A DNA stretch of 64,000 bases. It comes from Thermohalobaculum sp963700775. Its GTDB lineage: Bacteria; Pseudomonadota; Alphaproteobacteria; Rhodobacterales; Rhodobacteraceae. Both the position numbers and the translations under genes were made by a program. Below, piece by piece: positions 35,205 to 44,118 of this stretch. Below the pieces are notes generated by a model. That model saw nothing but the letters and a program-made list of their open reading frames with translations. It was not told where the DNA came from and did not search any database. Positions within the stretch are counted from its first letter, which is position 1. Each line of letters begins with the position of its first letter. The stretch covers positions 496,001-560,000 of the forward strand of contig CAVOYU010000006.1 of assembly GCA_963700775.1 (NCBI GenBank), given 5' to 3'.

Positions 35205-37004
35205 CTATCGTTGCATCACGATCAGATCGTCGACCGCATCGCCGATCAAACGGTCCGACAGCCCCGCCACCGCGGCGCAGTCGAGCGCCGCCAGCCGGCG
35301 CAGCGCCGGCCGCTCGATCCGGCCACCGGTCGAGCGCAATACGGTGAAATCCGGTGCGGCCTGCGCACCGTCGCCGCAGGTCTCCGGCGTCTCCGCTCCG
35401 TCGCGGCCCGCGAAGTCGACCGCCAGACGCACCACGCCGGGGCGGCCGTCATGGCCGCGCCAGTAGCTGTAGACCCGCAGGCTCTGGCCCAGGCCGTCGA
35501 CCGGCGCATGGTCCATCATGAAGCCGCCGCCGCGCCGGCGCACCTCGGCGAAACTGCGCGGCCGGTCGGGGCCGACATGGCCGGCATCCTGCGGCCGGGC
35601 GCCGAATTCGAAGGCGTGCAGCTCCAGATCGACCGGCGCGTCCCACACCATCACCACGCGCTCGATGCGCTCGATGTCGTCGAAGGTCAGCAGGAAGTGC
35701 CGCTCGCTGCGGTCGGCGAAGCGCACCACCGCGTCGCTCGCCCGCTGCAGCCCGAACGCCCGCACGCTGCCGGTGCCGGCGCGGTCGAGGGCGATGGCGA
35801 AACGCAGCCCGTCATAGGCAAGCTCGGCGACGGTGCCGGCCTGGCACGGCGCATCGATACTGACCTCGGTGATCCCGCCGGGCTCGTTGCCGAGCGTCAG
35901 CGTCGGCGGCGTCGTGCAGGGCGCCGCCGGCTGCGGGACCGCGGCAACCACCGGGTCGGATGCGGCCGGACGCGAGGGACTTGCGCCCGAGGCATCGGTG
36001 CCGGAGCCTGCGGCGACCGGAGCCGCCGCGGTGGAATCGGCGGCGCCCGAGACAGCTGCACCCGAGACGGCTGCACCCGAGACGGCGGCGTCCGAGACAG
36101 CGGCGCCCGGAACCGCCGCGCTCCCCGGATCGCCCGGAACCGGCGGCTGCGACGCCCCTTCAGACAGCGGAACGGCATTTCCCCCGGCATTTCCCCCGGC
36201 GTTCCCCCTGGCGTTCCCCCCGGCATCCTCGCCGTCGACAGCCGCTGTCGCCAGCGCCGTCGCGGCAGGAGCGGGCGGCGTCCCGGCGTCCCCGGCCGGG
36301 CCCGCATCCTCGGCCGGAGCCGGCACCGGAGCGTCGTCGGCCCCGGCAATCGCGACCGCGGTCGCGTTCGATCGGGCGGCGCCGGAAGCGTCGTTGCCGG
36401 CGGCCGTACCCGACTGCGCCGTAAGGTCGCCGGGCTGTTGTCCCGCCGCCGGCTGGACCGGCGCGGTCCCGGCGGTCTGCGGTGCGGGCGCCGGTGCCGT
36501 GGCCCCGGTGCCTGCCCCGGTGCCTTCCCCGGTGCCTTCCCCGGTGCCTTCCCCGGCACTGGCGTTCCCCCCCGTGGCCGGCGACGTGTCCGCCGGCATC
36601 TCGTTCGCGGTCGGCTCGCCCAGCCGGACCACGGCGACCACCTCGCCGGTCTGGTCGCCGGCGCGCCCGGAGATCGTGTAGCGGAAGCTCTGCGAGCCGA
36701 CGCAACGCTGGGCCGCCAGGTATTGCACCACCCCGTCGCGGGCATAGGCGCGTCCGCATTTGGGCTGCTCGGCGATCATGAGCCGCTCGGAGTCGCTGGT
36801 CTGGATGCCCTTGTCATTGGCCAGCACGTCGATCGGGATCAGCTGATTGGCGCGCACGACCGCGTCGTCGCGCACGAGCTCGAGCGCCGCCTTCTCCTTG
36901 CCGAAGAGGCGATTGAACATGTCCGAGCGATTGATGAACGTCCCGATGGCGAACATCACCACCACGATGGTCATCATCGACATCATCCGGTCGTCCTTCA
37001 ACAT
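35205..37004 (-). CDS. Membrane-anchored, repeat-rich hypothetical protein
   Basis: 599 aa. One membrane helix at about residues 7-24 (MMSMMTIVVVMFAIGTFI) anchors it, with the rest probably periplasmic. Residues about 40-135 contain a cadherin/Ig-like repeat (RANQLIPIDVLANDKGI, TISGRAGDQTGEVVAVVRL). From about 150 to 375 it is low-complexity Ala/Gly/Pro/Thr with exact amino-acid repeats such as GEGTGEGTGEGTG and VSGAAVSGAAVSGAA. A C-terminal domain of about 220 residues (TLGNEPGGITEVSIDAPC, HDGRPGVVRLAVDFAGRD) is unrecognised. It is upstream of and probably co-transcribed with the PstS-OmpA gene. Confidence 0.8.
   Translation of the reverse strand: MLKDDRMMSMMTIVVVMFAIGTFINRSDMFNRLFGKEKAALELVRDDAVVRANQLIPIDVLANDKGIQTSDSERLMIAEQPKCGRAYARDGVVQYLAAQRCVGSQSFRYTISGRAGDQTGEVVAVVRLGEPTANEMPADTSPATGGNASAGEGTGEGTGEGTGAGTGATAPAPAPQTAGTAPVQPAAGQQPGDLTAQSGTAAGNDASGAARSNATAVAIAGADDAPVPAPAEDAGPAGDAGTPPAPAATALATAAVDGEDAGGNARGNAGGNAGGNAVPLSEGASQPPVPGDPGSAAVPGAAVSDAAVSGAAVSGAAVSGAADSTAAAPVAAGSGTDASGASPSRPAASDPVVAAVPQPAAPCTTPPTLTLGNEPGGITEVSIDAPCQAGTVAELAYDGLRFAIALDRAGTGSVRAFGLQRASDAVVRFADRSERHFLLTFDDIERIERVVMVWDAPVDLELHAFEFGARPQDAGHVGPDRPRSFAEVRRRGGGFMMDHAPVDGLGQSLRVYSYWRGHDGRPGVVRLAVDFAGRDGAETPETCGDGAQAAPDFTVLRSTGGRIERPALRRLAALDCAAVAGLSDRLIGDAVDDLIVMQR
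36040..36114 (-). repeat. Five 15-bp coding tandem repeats
   Basis: Five head-to-tail imperfect copies of GCGGCGCCCGAGACA-like units at 36040, 36055, 36070, 36085 and 36100. They code for the AVSGA-type repeats of the membrane-anchored protein. Unit length is a multiple of three, so copy-number changes keep the frame. Confidence 0.85.
36174..36221 (-). repeat. Four 12-bp coding tandem repeats (GGCATTTCCCCC type)
   Basis: Two exact copies of GGCATTTCCCCC (36174, 36186) and two variants GGCGTTCCCCCT/C (36198, 36210). They encode GNA-G repeats in the linker of the membrane-anchored protein. Confidence 0.85.
36503..36550 (-). repeat. Four 12-bp coding tandem repeats (CCCCGGTGCCTT type)
   Basis: One variant CCCCGGTGCCTG at 36503 and three exact copies of CCCCGGTGCCTT at 36515, 36527 and 36539. 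They encode the GEGT/GAGT repeats of the membrane-anchored protein. Confidence 0.9.
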
Positions 37005-37186
37005 CCGGTGGCATGCCCCTTCTTTTGCCGAGAAAGTTCAAAACTAATTTACACAATGAAAACACCGCTTTGCAATTATGTCTGAATGTTTTGAATCAAG
37101 CAACCCGTAACGCCGCGCCGTCCAGACGCTTGACCCGGGACTGTTGCAATTTAACCTGTGGGCCGCGAGTTGTGGAGAGCACCCCC

Positions 37187-39476
37187 ATGAAATTCGGACT
37201 GGGCCAGCCGGTGCGGCGGCGGGAAGATCAGCGGCTGCTGCGCGGACAGGGCCGGTTCATCGACGATATCGTCCTGCCCGGACAGGTCCATGCGGCGCTG
37301 CTGCGCAGCCCCGTGGCCCATGGCCGGATCACCCGCATCGACGCCGCGGCGGCGCGCCGGATGCCGGGCGTGCTCGCGGTCTGGACCGCGGCCGAGATCG
37401 CCGGCCGGCTCGCGCCGCTCCGCAACGACCTGCCGCTCGACCCCGCCCCGGCGCCGGTGGTGATGCCCCATCTCGCCGAGGACACGGTGCGCTTCGTCGG
37501 CCAGCCGGTCGCCTTCATCGTCGGCACGACCCGCGCCGAAGCCGAGGAGGCGGCCGAGGCGATCGAGCTCGAGATCGAGGACCTCGATCCGGTGACCGAC
37601 CCGGAGGCGGCGCTGGAACCCGGCGCGCCACAGCTCCATGCCGAGGCGCCCGGCAATCTCGCCTTCCGCTGGGAGATGGGCGACCGCGCCGCCACCGAGG
37701 CGCTGTTCACCCGCGCGGCGCGGGTCGTCTCCAGCCAGGTGCTGAACCAGCGGGTGGTGGTGGCGCCCATGGAGCCCCGCGCCATCAACATCCGCCATGA
37801 CCCCGGCACCGGCCGCTGGGAGGGCTGGGTCGGCTGCCAGGGCGCGCACGGGATGCGGGCCAAGATCGCCCGGGTGCTGGGGGTCGAGCTCGACCGGGTG
37901 CGGGTCCATGTGCCGGATGTGGGCGGCGGCTTCGGCATGAAGCTGATGATGCACCCGGAATACGGACTCTGCGCGCTGGCGGCGCAGGAGCTCGGCCGGC
38001 CGGTGAAGTGGATCGGCGACCGCTCCGAGAGCTTCCTCGCCGACGCCCAGGGCCGCGACATGCGCGGCACGGTCGAGGGCGCCTTCGACGCCGACGGCGT
38101 CTGCCTCGCCATGCGGATGCGCACCGTCTCCGGCCTCGGCGCCCATTACTCCACCTTCGGGGCCGGCATCCACACGGTGTTCTCGGCCGGCCTCCTCGGC
38201 GGCATGTACCGTCTCCGGGCGATGCATGCCGAGGTGCGGGGCGCCTTCACCAACACCACGCCGACCGACGCCTATCGCGGCGCCGGCCGGCCCGAGACCA
38301 TCCATGCCACCGAGCGGCTGATGGAGGCCGCGGCCCGCGAGTTCGGCATCGACCGGGCCGAGTTCCGCCGCCGCAACCTGCTGACCGCCAACATGGCTCC
38401 CCACACCACGCCGGGCGGCCTTGCCTTCGACAGCCTCGACACCGCCCGGGTGATGGCCGACGCGCTGGAGCGCGCCGACTACGCCGGCTTCGAGGCCCGC
38501 GCCACCGAGATGGCGGCGCGTGGATGCCATGCAGGGATCGGCGTCAGCTACTACATGGAGCGCACCGGCGGCCAGCCGCTGGAGCGGACCCGGATGCGGC
38601 TCACGCCCGACGGTAGGCTCGCGATCTGGATCGGCACCCAGGACACCGGCCAGGGCCACGACACCGCCTGGGCGCAGATCGCCCACGAGCAGCTTGGCCT
38701 CGACTTCGACCGGATCGAGCTGATGGCGGGCGACTCCGACGCCCTGCCCGCCGGCGGTGGCACCGGCGGCTCGCGATCCCTCATCATGGCCAGCCGGGTG
38801 CTGCTGCGCGCCAGCGACGACATGATCGCCCAGGGCCGCGCGCTGGCGGCCGAGCGGCTGGAGGCGGCCGAGGGCGACATCGCGTTCTCCGCCGCCGAGG
38901 GCGGCGTGTTCCGCATTGCCGGCACCGACCGCACCGTGCGCCTGCCGGAACTGGCCGAGGGACCCGGCGAGATCGTCTCCCAAGGCGGGGTCGACGACAG
39001 CACCGCCACCTTCCCGAACGGCTGCCACATCGCCGAGGTCGAGATCGACGGCGAGACCGGCGAGGCCCGCCTCACCCGCTATACCATCGCCGACGACTTC
39101 GGCCGCATCGTCAACCCCGAGCTCGCCGCCGGCCAGGTCTATGGTGGCGTCGCGATGGGCATCGGCCAGGTGATGGGCGAGGCGGCCGCCTGGGACCCGC
39201 AGACCGGCCAGCCGCTGGCGGCAAGCTTCATGGACTACCGGATGCCGCGCGCCGCAGACATGCCGCGTTTCGACCTCGGCTTCGTCGAGGTCCCCTGCGC
39301 CACCAACCCGCTGGGCGTGAAGGGCTGCGGCGAGTTCGGGCTCGGTCGGCGGCATCCCGGCAACCGCGCTCGCCATGCGCGACGCCCTGATCCGCGCCGG
39401 AGCCCGGCCGATCGAGGCGCCCTTCACCCCGCTCAGGGTCTGGGAGGCGTTGCGGGGGGCGGAAGGGGCGATCTAG
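37187..39476 (+). CDS. Molybdopterin-dependent hydroxylase large subunit (xanthine dehydrogenase/CoxL family), one frameshift
   Basis: About 762 aa once one extra base at about 39341 is ignored. The molybdopterin-binding subunit of the xanthine oxidase family: DQRLLRGQGRFIDDI at the start, VPDVGGGFGMK, DAYRGAGRPE, QDTGQGHDT and GGTGGSRS, and the active-site glutamate in GVKGCGEFG. Reading GAGTTCGGG, skipping C, then TCGGTCGGC restores the normal SVGGIPATALAMRDAL. It hydroxylates an aromatic or aldehyde substrate with water as oxygen source; substrate unknown. The FAD-binding and [2Fe-2S] partner subunits are not adjacent. It is divergent from the repeat-rich protein gene. Its TAG overlaps the convergent gene's TAG. 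Confidence 0.88.
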
Positions 39477-39982
39477 GCGCAGAGCCCGCCGCGCTCCCGG
39501 ATCACCAGCCGCGAGTCCCGGCCCCAGCGGGCCAGGATCCATTCCAGGTCCGCCCGCCGGAAGGCGATGCAGCCCGCGGTCGGCCAGCGCGGCCGGCGCC
39601 AGAGATGGACGAAGATCGCGCTGCCCGCGCCCGGGACCGCCGGATCGAAGTTGTGGTCGGTGACCGCGCAGATGTCATAGAGCCCGTCGCCCCGCGCCAT
39701 GCGATCGGCCGGGAAGCCGTGGGGATGGCGGATCGGCCGGTTGTACGCCGGGTCGGCCGGATCCTCGGCCCATCCCTGCCGCGGGCCGAGCGCCCGCGCC
39801 GGCAGCCCGGTCGCCGGGCAGGCCAGCCGGTCGGCCCGCCAGTAGAGCCACAGGAGCCGCCACGCCCCGGCCGGGCTCGCCCCGTCGCCCTCGCGCTTCG
39901 CCGCAGCAGGCCGGATGCCGCCCCGGCCATGCGAACACGGAAATCGCCGCCCGAGGAACCGCGCGCCCCAGGGGCCAACCAC
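39473..39982 (-). CDS. L,D-transpeptidase (YkuD family)
   Basis: About 169 aa from GTG 39982. Short L,D-transpeptidase domain: REGDGASPAGAW, then NRPIRHPHGFPADRMARGD, GLYDICAVTDHNFDP and the catalytic region IFVHLWRRPRWPTAGCIAF with His and Cys spaced as in the family, and the closing WILARWG. It would cross-link peptidoglycan or attach proteins to it. No signal peptide is visible, so the true start may lie elsewhere. The stop codon overlaps that of the hydroxylase gene in the palindrome CTAG. Confidence 0.82.
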   Translation of the reverse strand: MVGPWGARFLGRRFPCSHGRGGIRPAAAKREGDGASPAGAWRLLWLYWRADRLACPATGLPARALGPRQGWAEDPADPAYNRPIRHPHGFPADRMARGDGLYDICAVTDHNFDPAVPGAGSAIFVHLWRRPRWPTAGCIAFRRADLEWILARWGRDSRLVIRERGGLCA

Positions 39983-40006
39983 GAGGTCACCGGGGCGGGG
40001 CGGCCG

Positions 40007-40053
40007 CCCCCTCTCCCCATCCCTCCCCCGCGAGGGGGGAGGAGGAGAGGGGG
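40007..40053 (-). terminator. Long GC hairpin after ribA
   Basis: Imperfect inverted repeat of about 20 bases (CCCCCTCTCCCC side and GGAGAGGGGG side) with CCTCCCCC/GGGGGGAG at its core, 16 bp beyond the ribA stop codon on the minus strand. Similar pyrimidine/purine hairpins recur in GC-rich proteobacteria. It would separate ribA from the L,D-transpeptidase gene. Confidence 0.55.
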
Positions 40054-40068
40054 AACGCGGGAGAGCTG

Positions 40069-41172
40069 TCACAGCAGATGCCCGCTCTTCGCCGCCTTGG
40101 TCTCCAGATAGGCGGTGTTGTGGGCGGTGCGCCCGACCTTCAGCGGCACCCGCTCGGCGACCTCGATCCCGGCCTCGCGCATCATCTCGATCTTGGCCGG
40201 GTTGTTGGTCATCAGCCTGACCGAGCCGAACCCCATCTCCTGCAGCATCGCCGCGCCGAGCCGGAAGTCGCGCTCGTCGTCCTCGAAGCCGAGGCGGTGG
40301 TTGGCCTCGACCGTGTCGAAGCCCTGGTCCTGCAGCGCATAGGCCCGCATCTTGTTGGCGAGCCCGATGCCGCGGCCCTCCTGGTTCATGTACAGCAGCA
40401 CCCCCGCGCCCTCGGCGGCGATCTGGGTCATCGCCGCGGCGAGCTGCGGCCCGCAGTCGCATTTCAGCGAGCCGATCACGTCGCCGGTGAAGCAGGCGGA
40501 ATGCAGCCGCGCCAGCACCGGGGCCGAGCGCGAGGGGCGGCCGACCTCGACGGCGTAGTGCTCCTCGCCACCGTCGGCCGGGCGGAACACATGGACGCGT
40601 CCCGCCTCGGCGAAGCGGGTTGGCACCCGCGCATCCGAGACCCGCTCCATCCGCGGGACCGTGGCGCCCGCAGCGCGGGCCAGCTCGGCGGTGATCTCGG
40701 TCAGTCCGGCCCCGGCGGCAAGACGTCGCACATGGCCGGCATCCGTCCAGGCGGCGACCACGACGGCCGGCAGCAGGCGCGCCTGCTTGGCCAGCGCCAG
40801 CGCCAGGGCGTGCAGATCGGCGCCCCCGTCGCGCCGGGTGGTGAACGGCCCCTTCATGGGCGTCGCCAGGTCGCGGGAGGGGTCGGCGGTGGCCAGCGCC
40901 CAGGCGGCATCCGCCTCGGCCGGCAGCACGATCCGGGCCAGCGCGCCGTCATAGGCCCGCGCCCTCAGCGTGTCGGCCCGCCGGTGGGTGATGGCGAGGT
41001 CCAGCGTCTCCGGCGCCGCCGCCCTGAGCGCCGCCAGGCGCGCGTCCGACAGGGTCTCGGCCGCCACCACCAGCGCGCCGCCCGAGGCGGAGGTCAGCGC
41101 CATCGGGGCGCCGATCCGCAGATCGGCCCGGGCGCGGGCGACCAGTTCCTCGGCGGTCAGCGACAACGGCAT
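40069..41172 (-). CDS. ribA: GTP cyclohydrolase II with degenerate N-terminal domain
   Basis: 367 aa. First step of riboflavin synthesis, opening GTP to 2,5-diamino-6-ribosylamino-pyrimidinone phosphate. The C-terminal 195 residues carry the GCH II marks: zinc cysteines in HSACFTGDVIGSLKCDCGPQ, YMNQEGRGIGLANKM, and GFGSVRLMTNNPAKIE. The N-terminal 170 residues are in the position of the RibB (DHBP synthase) domain of RibBA but lack its acidic metal motif, so they are probably non-catalytic. This longer form is common in alphaproteobacteria. Confidence 0.9.
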   Translation of the reverse strand: MPLSLTAEELVARARADLRIGAPMALTSASGGALVVAAETLSDARLAALRAAAPETLDLAITHRRADTLRARAYDGALARIVLPAEADAAWALATADPSRDLATPMKGPFTTRRDGGADLHALALALAKQARLLPAVVVAAWTDAGHVRRLAAGAGLTEITAELARAAGATVPRMERVSDARVPTRFAEAGRVHVFRPADGGEEHYAVEVGRPSRSAPVLARLHSACFTGDVIGSLKCDCGPQLAAAMTQIAAEGAGVLLYMNQEGRGIGLANKMRAYALQDQGFDTVEANHRLGFEDDERDFRLGAAMLQEMGFGSVRLMTNNPAKIEMMREAGIEVAERVPLKVGRTAHNTAYLETKAAKSGHLL

Positions 41173-41396
41173 GGCAGGCGGTTCTCCCGGCGTCACGGCA
41201 CCGTTCCCGGAGATCTTCTCACGGGTGGTCGAGATAGCAATATATGCGGACCGGCGCCAGAATGCCCGCGCCCATCGTAACAATCACGCGGTGTCGCACA
41301 CGGAATGGTGAGGTTCCGACAATTTGCTTGGGGTTCCCGCGTCCCGGCCCCAGATTTGCGCCAGACATCGCGACACGCCGCAACGGAGAGCACGAC

Positions 41397-42083
41397 ATGG
41401 CCGTGGCCAAGAAGATCCTGCTGGTCGATGACGACGCCGATCTGCGCGAGGCGCTGGCGGACCAGCTGATGATGATGGAAGAGTTCGACGTCTACGAGGC
41501 CGATACCGGCCATCGCGGCATCGAGCGGGCCAAGTCCGAGATGCACGACCTGATCATTCTCGATGTCGGCCTGCCCGACATGGACGGGCGCGAGGTCTGC
41601 CGGCTGATGCGCAAGGGCGGCGTGAAGTGCCCGGTGCTGATGCTGACCGGCCATGCCTCGGACGCGGACACCATCCTCGGCCTCGACGCGGGCGCCAACG
41701 ACTATGTGGCGAAGCCGTTCAAGTTTCCGGTCCTGCTGGCCCGCATCCGCGCCCAGCTCCGCCAGCACGAGCAGTCCGAGGACGCGGTCTTCGCCATCGG
41801 TCCCTACAGCTTCTCGCCGGGCGCGAAGGTGCTGGTCGACGAGCAGGAGCGCAAGGTGCGGCTGACCGAGAAGGAGACCAACATCCTTAAGTTCCTCTAC
41901 CGCTCTGGCGGCCGCACGGTCGAGCGCGACGTGCTGCTGCGCGAGGTCTGGGGTTACAATGCCGGGGTCACGACCCATACGCTCGAGACCCATATCTACC
42001 GGCTCCGCCAGAAGATCGAGCCCGATCCGGGCAATGCCACCATCCTGCTCACCGAAGTGGGAGGCTATCGCCTGGGAATGTGA
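41397..42083 (+). CDS. OmpR/PhoB-family response regulator
   Basis: 228 aa. Receiver domain with acidic pair D11-D12, phosphoacceptor Asp56 (IILDVGLPDMDG) and the Lys in DYVAKPFKFP. The winged-helix output follows (LTEKETNILKFLYRSGGRTV, HTLETHIYRLRQKIEPD, GGYRLGM). No histidine kinase is adjacent, so it is an orphan. A GGAGAG ribosome site lies about nine bases before the ATG. It is divergent from ribA across 224 bp that include an AT-rich patch. A hairpin follows its stop codon. Confidence 0.94.
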   Translation: MAVAKKILLVDDDADLREALADQLMMMEEFDVYEADTGHRGIERAKSEMHDLIILDVGLPDMDGREVCRLMRKGGVKCPVLMLTGHASDADTILGLDAGANDYVAKPFKFPVLLARIRAQLRQHEQSEDAVFAIGPYSFSPGAKVLVDEQERKVRLTEKETNILKFLYRSGGRTVERDVLLREVWGYNAGVTTHTLETHIYRLRQKIEPDPGNATILLTEVGGYRLGM

Positions 42084-42089
42084 TCCGGG

Positions 42090-42108
42090 CCGCCCTTGAA
42101 GCGGGCGG
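42090..42108 (+). terminator. Hairpin after the response regulator
   Basis: CCGCCC (42090-42095) pairs with GGGCGG (42103-42108) around TTGAAGC, seven bases after the stop codon. There is no T-run, so it is a weak terminator candidate. Confidence 0.4.
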
Positions 42109-42381
42109 ACCCCGCGCCTAGATTCGATGGCAAGGCAGCGGCAATTCCCCCCCGAACCTACCGCTGCCGGGCGGACGGGGCCCCCCTCACCCTGTCCGTG
42201 GCCCGCCCGAAACGGGCGCGCGCCCGGTGCTTCCAGCGCCGGGCGCGTTCGGTCTGAACGCGCATCGCTGCCGCGCGGGACGACTGCCGTCTCTCCGACC
42301 GCATCTTCGACCGCATCTTCCGGGTTGAGCCCGCGCGCGCGCCGGTCCATCCTGCGCGCCGCTGGCAAGGAGGGCGAGAGC

Positions 42382-43171
42382 ATAGGCGCTGACGGTCGCG
42401 ACCTGGAACATCAACTCCGTCAGGCTGCGCGAGCCGCTGGTGGTGGGTTTCCTCGCGGCCGAGCGCCCCGACATCCTGTGCCTGCAGGAGACCAAGTCGC
42501 CGATCGACAAGATCCCGCTCGAGGGCTTCGCCGCGCTCGGCTATGTGCACGCGGTGGCGCGCGGCCAGAAGGGTTACAACGGCGTCGCCATCCTCAGCCG
42601 GGTGCCGCTCGAGGATGCGGGCCATGTGGACTGGTGCGGCAAGGGCGATGCGCGGCATGTTGCCGCAAGGCTGCCGGGGGGCACCGTCCTGCACAACTTC
42701 TACGTCCCGGCCGGCGGCGACGAGCCGGACCGCGAGCGGAACCCGAAATTCGGCCACAAGCTCGACTTCCTGGCCGAGATGGAGGCCTGGGGAGCGCGGC
42801 AGGACGGCCCGGCGATCCTGGTCGGCGACCTGAACATCGCCCCTCTCGAGGAGGACGTCTGGTCGCACCAGCAGCTGCTGAAGGTGGTCAGCCACACCCC
42901 CGTCGAGGTCGAGGCGCTGGGCCGGGTCCAGGCGGCCGGCGGCTGGACCGACGTGACGCGGGCCCACCTGCCGGCACCGGAGAAGCTCTATTCCTGGTGG
43001 TCCTACCGGGCGGCGGACTGGGCGGACTCCGACCGCGGCCGCCGGCTCGACCATATCTGGACCCGCGGCGGGGTCCGCGACGTCCCCGGAACCAGCCGCA
43101 TCCTGCGCGGCTGGCGCGGGGCGGAGAAGCCCTCGGACCACGTGCCGGTGCTGGCGGGCTTCGATATCTGA
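42382..43171 (+). CDS. xthA: Exodeoxyribonuclease III, start codon disrupted by one base
   Basis: Repairs DNA at abasic sites and 3' blocked ends. Family marks: VATWNINSVRLREPLVVGFL, LCLQETKSPIDKIPL, GYNGVAILSR, the catalytic NFYVPAGGDEPD, VGDLNIAPLEEDVW, and RLDHIWTRGG with SDHVPVLA. There is no ATG or GTG in frame ahead of this conserved start. If the A at 42384 is removed, CATAGGCGCTG becomes CATGGCGCTG, giving ATG-GCG-CTG-ACG (MALTVATWN) seven bases after AAGGAGGG (42367-42374). I therefore place the gene there with one extra base. About 262 aa. Confidence 0.88.
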
Positions 43172-43179
43172 CCGGTGCA

Positions 43180-43316
43180 GCGTCCGTCCGCCTTGAATCG
43201 CGATATGTTCGCCACCGTCATTCCCGCGCAGGCGGGAATCGCCGGCCGACTGTGTCGGATCCCCGCTCTCGCGGGGGCGACGCCGGATGAACGGGCGATC
43301 CGGTCCGATCGGACGC
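43180..43316 (-). repeat. 137-bp MITE-like element, copy 2
   Basis: Inverted relative to the copy at 24220-24356, same length, ending in GCGTCCG (43180-43186) and CGGACGC (43310-43316). The reverse complement matches copy 1 almost throughout; differences cluster in the first hairpin. It begins nine bases after the xthA stop codon and ends 30 bp before the lolA stop codon on the other strand. Confidence 0.85.
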
Positions 43317-43346
43317 CGCGCCAAGGGATGCCGGAACCGGCGGCGA

Positions 43347-43955
43347 TCAGCGCTTCGGTTCCTCGATGAAGAACAGGTTCGGGTCGAGCTGCACGTTCGA
43401 GCGCATCTCGCTCAGCGCCACGGTGGTCGTCAGCCCCTGGGCGTCGACCACGATCCATTGCCGGAGCTCCAGCGGATTGTCGGCGAAGACCAGGGTGATC
43501 GAGCCCTGGTCGGCGTTGTCCGGGTCGATGGCCAGCACCCGCATCACCCCGTCGCCCCGGTCGATCGACTGCACCGCGCCCTCCTTGCGCAGGTCGACCC
43601 GCTCGCGCAGCAGGAGGTCGAGCGGCGTCGAGTTCAGCGGGTAGCGGTCGAGCGTGTTCAGCCGCTTGTCGTAGACCCCGACCCAGACCCCGTCGGCCAC
43701 CACCAGCGCCGGGTTCGGCGGCCGGTACTCGAAGCGGATCCGCCCCGGCCGGCGCAGGTAGAATTCGCCCTCCGAGAGCTCGCCGTCATGGCCGACCTGC
43801 ACGAAGTTGCCTTGCAGGGTGGTGATGCCGTTCAGATAGTTCGAGATCCGCGCGAGGTCGCGCATGTCGTTGCCCGAGAGGGCGGCGAGGGCGGGCGCGG
43901 AAATTCCGGCCGCGGCAAGCGCCGCGGCGCCGATGATGAGGGTGCGTCTGTCCAT
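43347..43955 (-). CDS. lolA: Outer-membrane lipoprotein carrier protein LolA-like
   Basis: 202 aa. Signal peptide of Tat-like or Sec type at the start (MDRRTLIIGAAALAAAGISA). The mature protein has the LolA pattern: ISNYLNGITTLQGNFVQVG, FYLRRPGRIRFEYRPPNPAL, and the lipoprotein-cavity Arg/Pro in that segment, followed by VADGVWVGVYDKRLNTLDRY. LolA carries lipoproteins from LolCDE to the outer-membrane acceptor. It lies 163 bp downstream of ftsK on the same strand, an arrangement common in alphaproteobacteria. Confidence 0.9.
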   Translation of the reverse strand: MDRRTLIIGAAALAAAGISAPALAALSGNDMRDLARISNYLNGITTLQGNFVQVGHDGELSEGEFYLRRPGRIRFEYRPPNPALVVADGVWVGVYDKRLNTLDRYPLNSTPLDLLLRERVDLRKEGAVQSIDRGDGVMRVLAIDPDNADQGSITLVFADNPLELRQWIVVDAQGLTTTVALSEMRSNVQLDPNLFFIEEPKR

Positions 43956-44118
43956 GGGCCTCGCTGGCCTTTCGCCTGACTGGGAGCACCTGACTTAGGT
44001 GCGATCCGCAACAATGCAACGGCCCGAGAGGACCGGTTCCGGCGGTTTTAGTTCAGGCGCGGGCGGATTGGAACAGGCGGATCGCCGGCGCCGGCGCAGG
44101 GCCGGAGCGCCGGTCGCC

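Noticed and set aside
36040..36550. Tandem repeats as a CRISPR array
   Set aside because: Units are contiguous 12-15-mers with no spacers, lie in a reading frame and have no cas genes nearby.
33459..37085. Open frame of 1208 codons on the plus strand
   Set aside because: It is antisense to the PstS-OmpA and repeat-rich genes, is full of Arg, Ala, Pro and His, and matches nothing. Long antisense frames are normal at this GC content.
42084..42381. Possible small gene between the response regulator and xthA
   Set aside because: No frame has coding-like composition; the region holds a hairpin and a short 12-bp tandem duplication (GACCGCATCTTC) near 42298.
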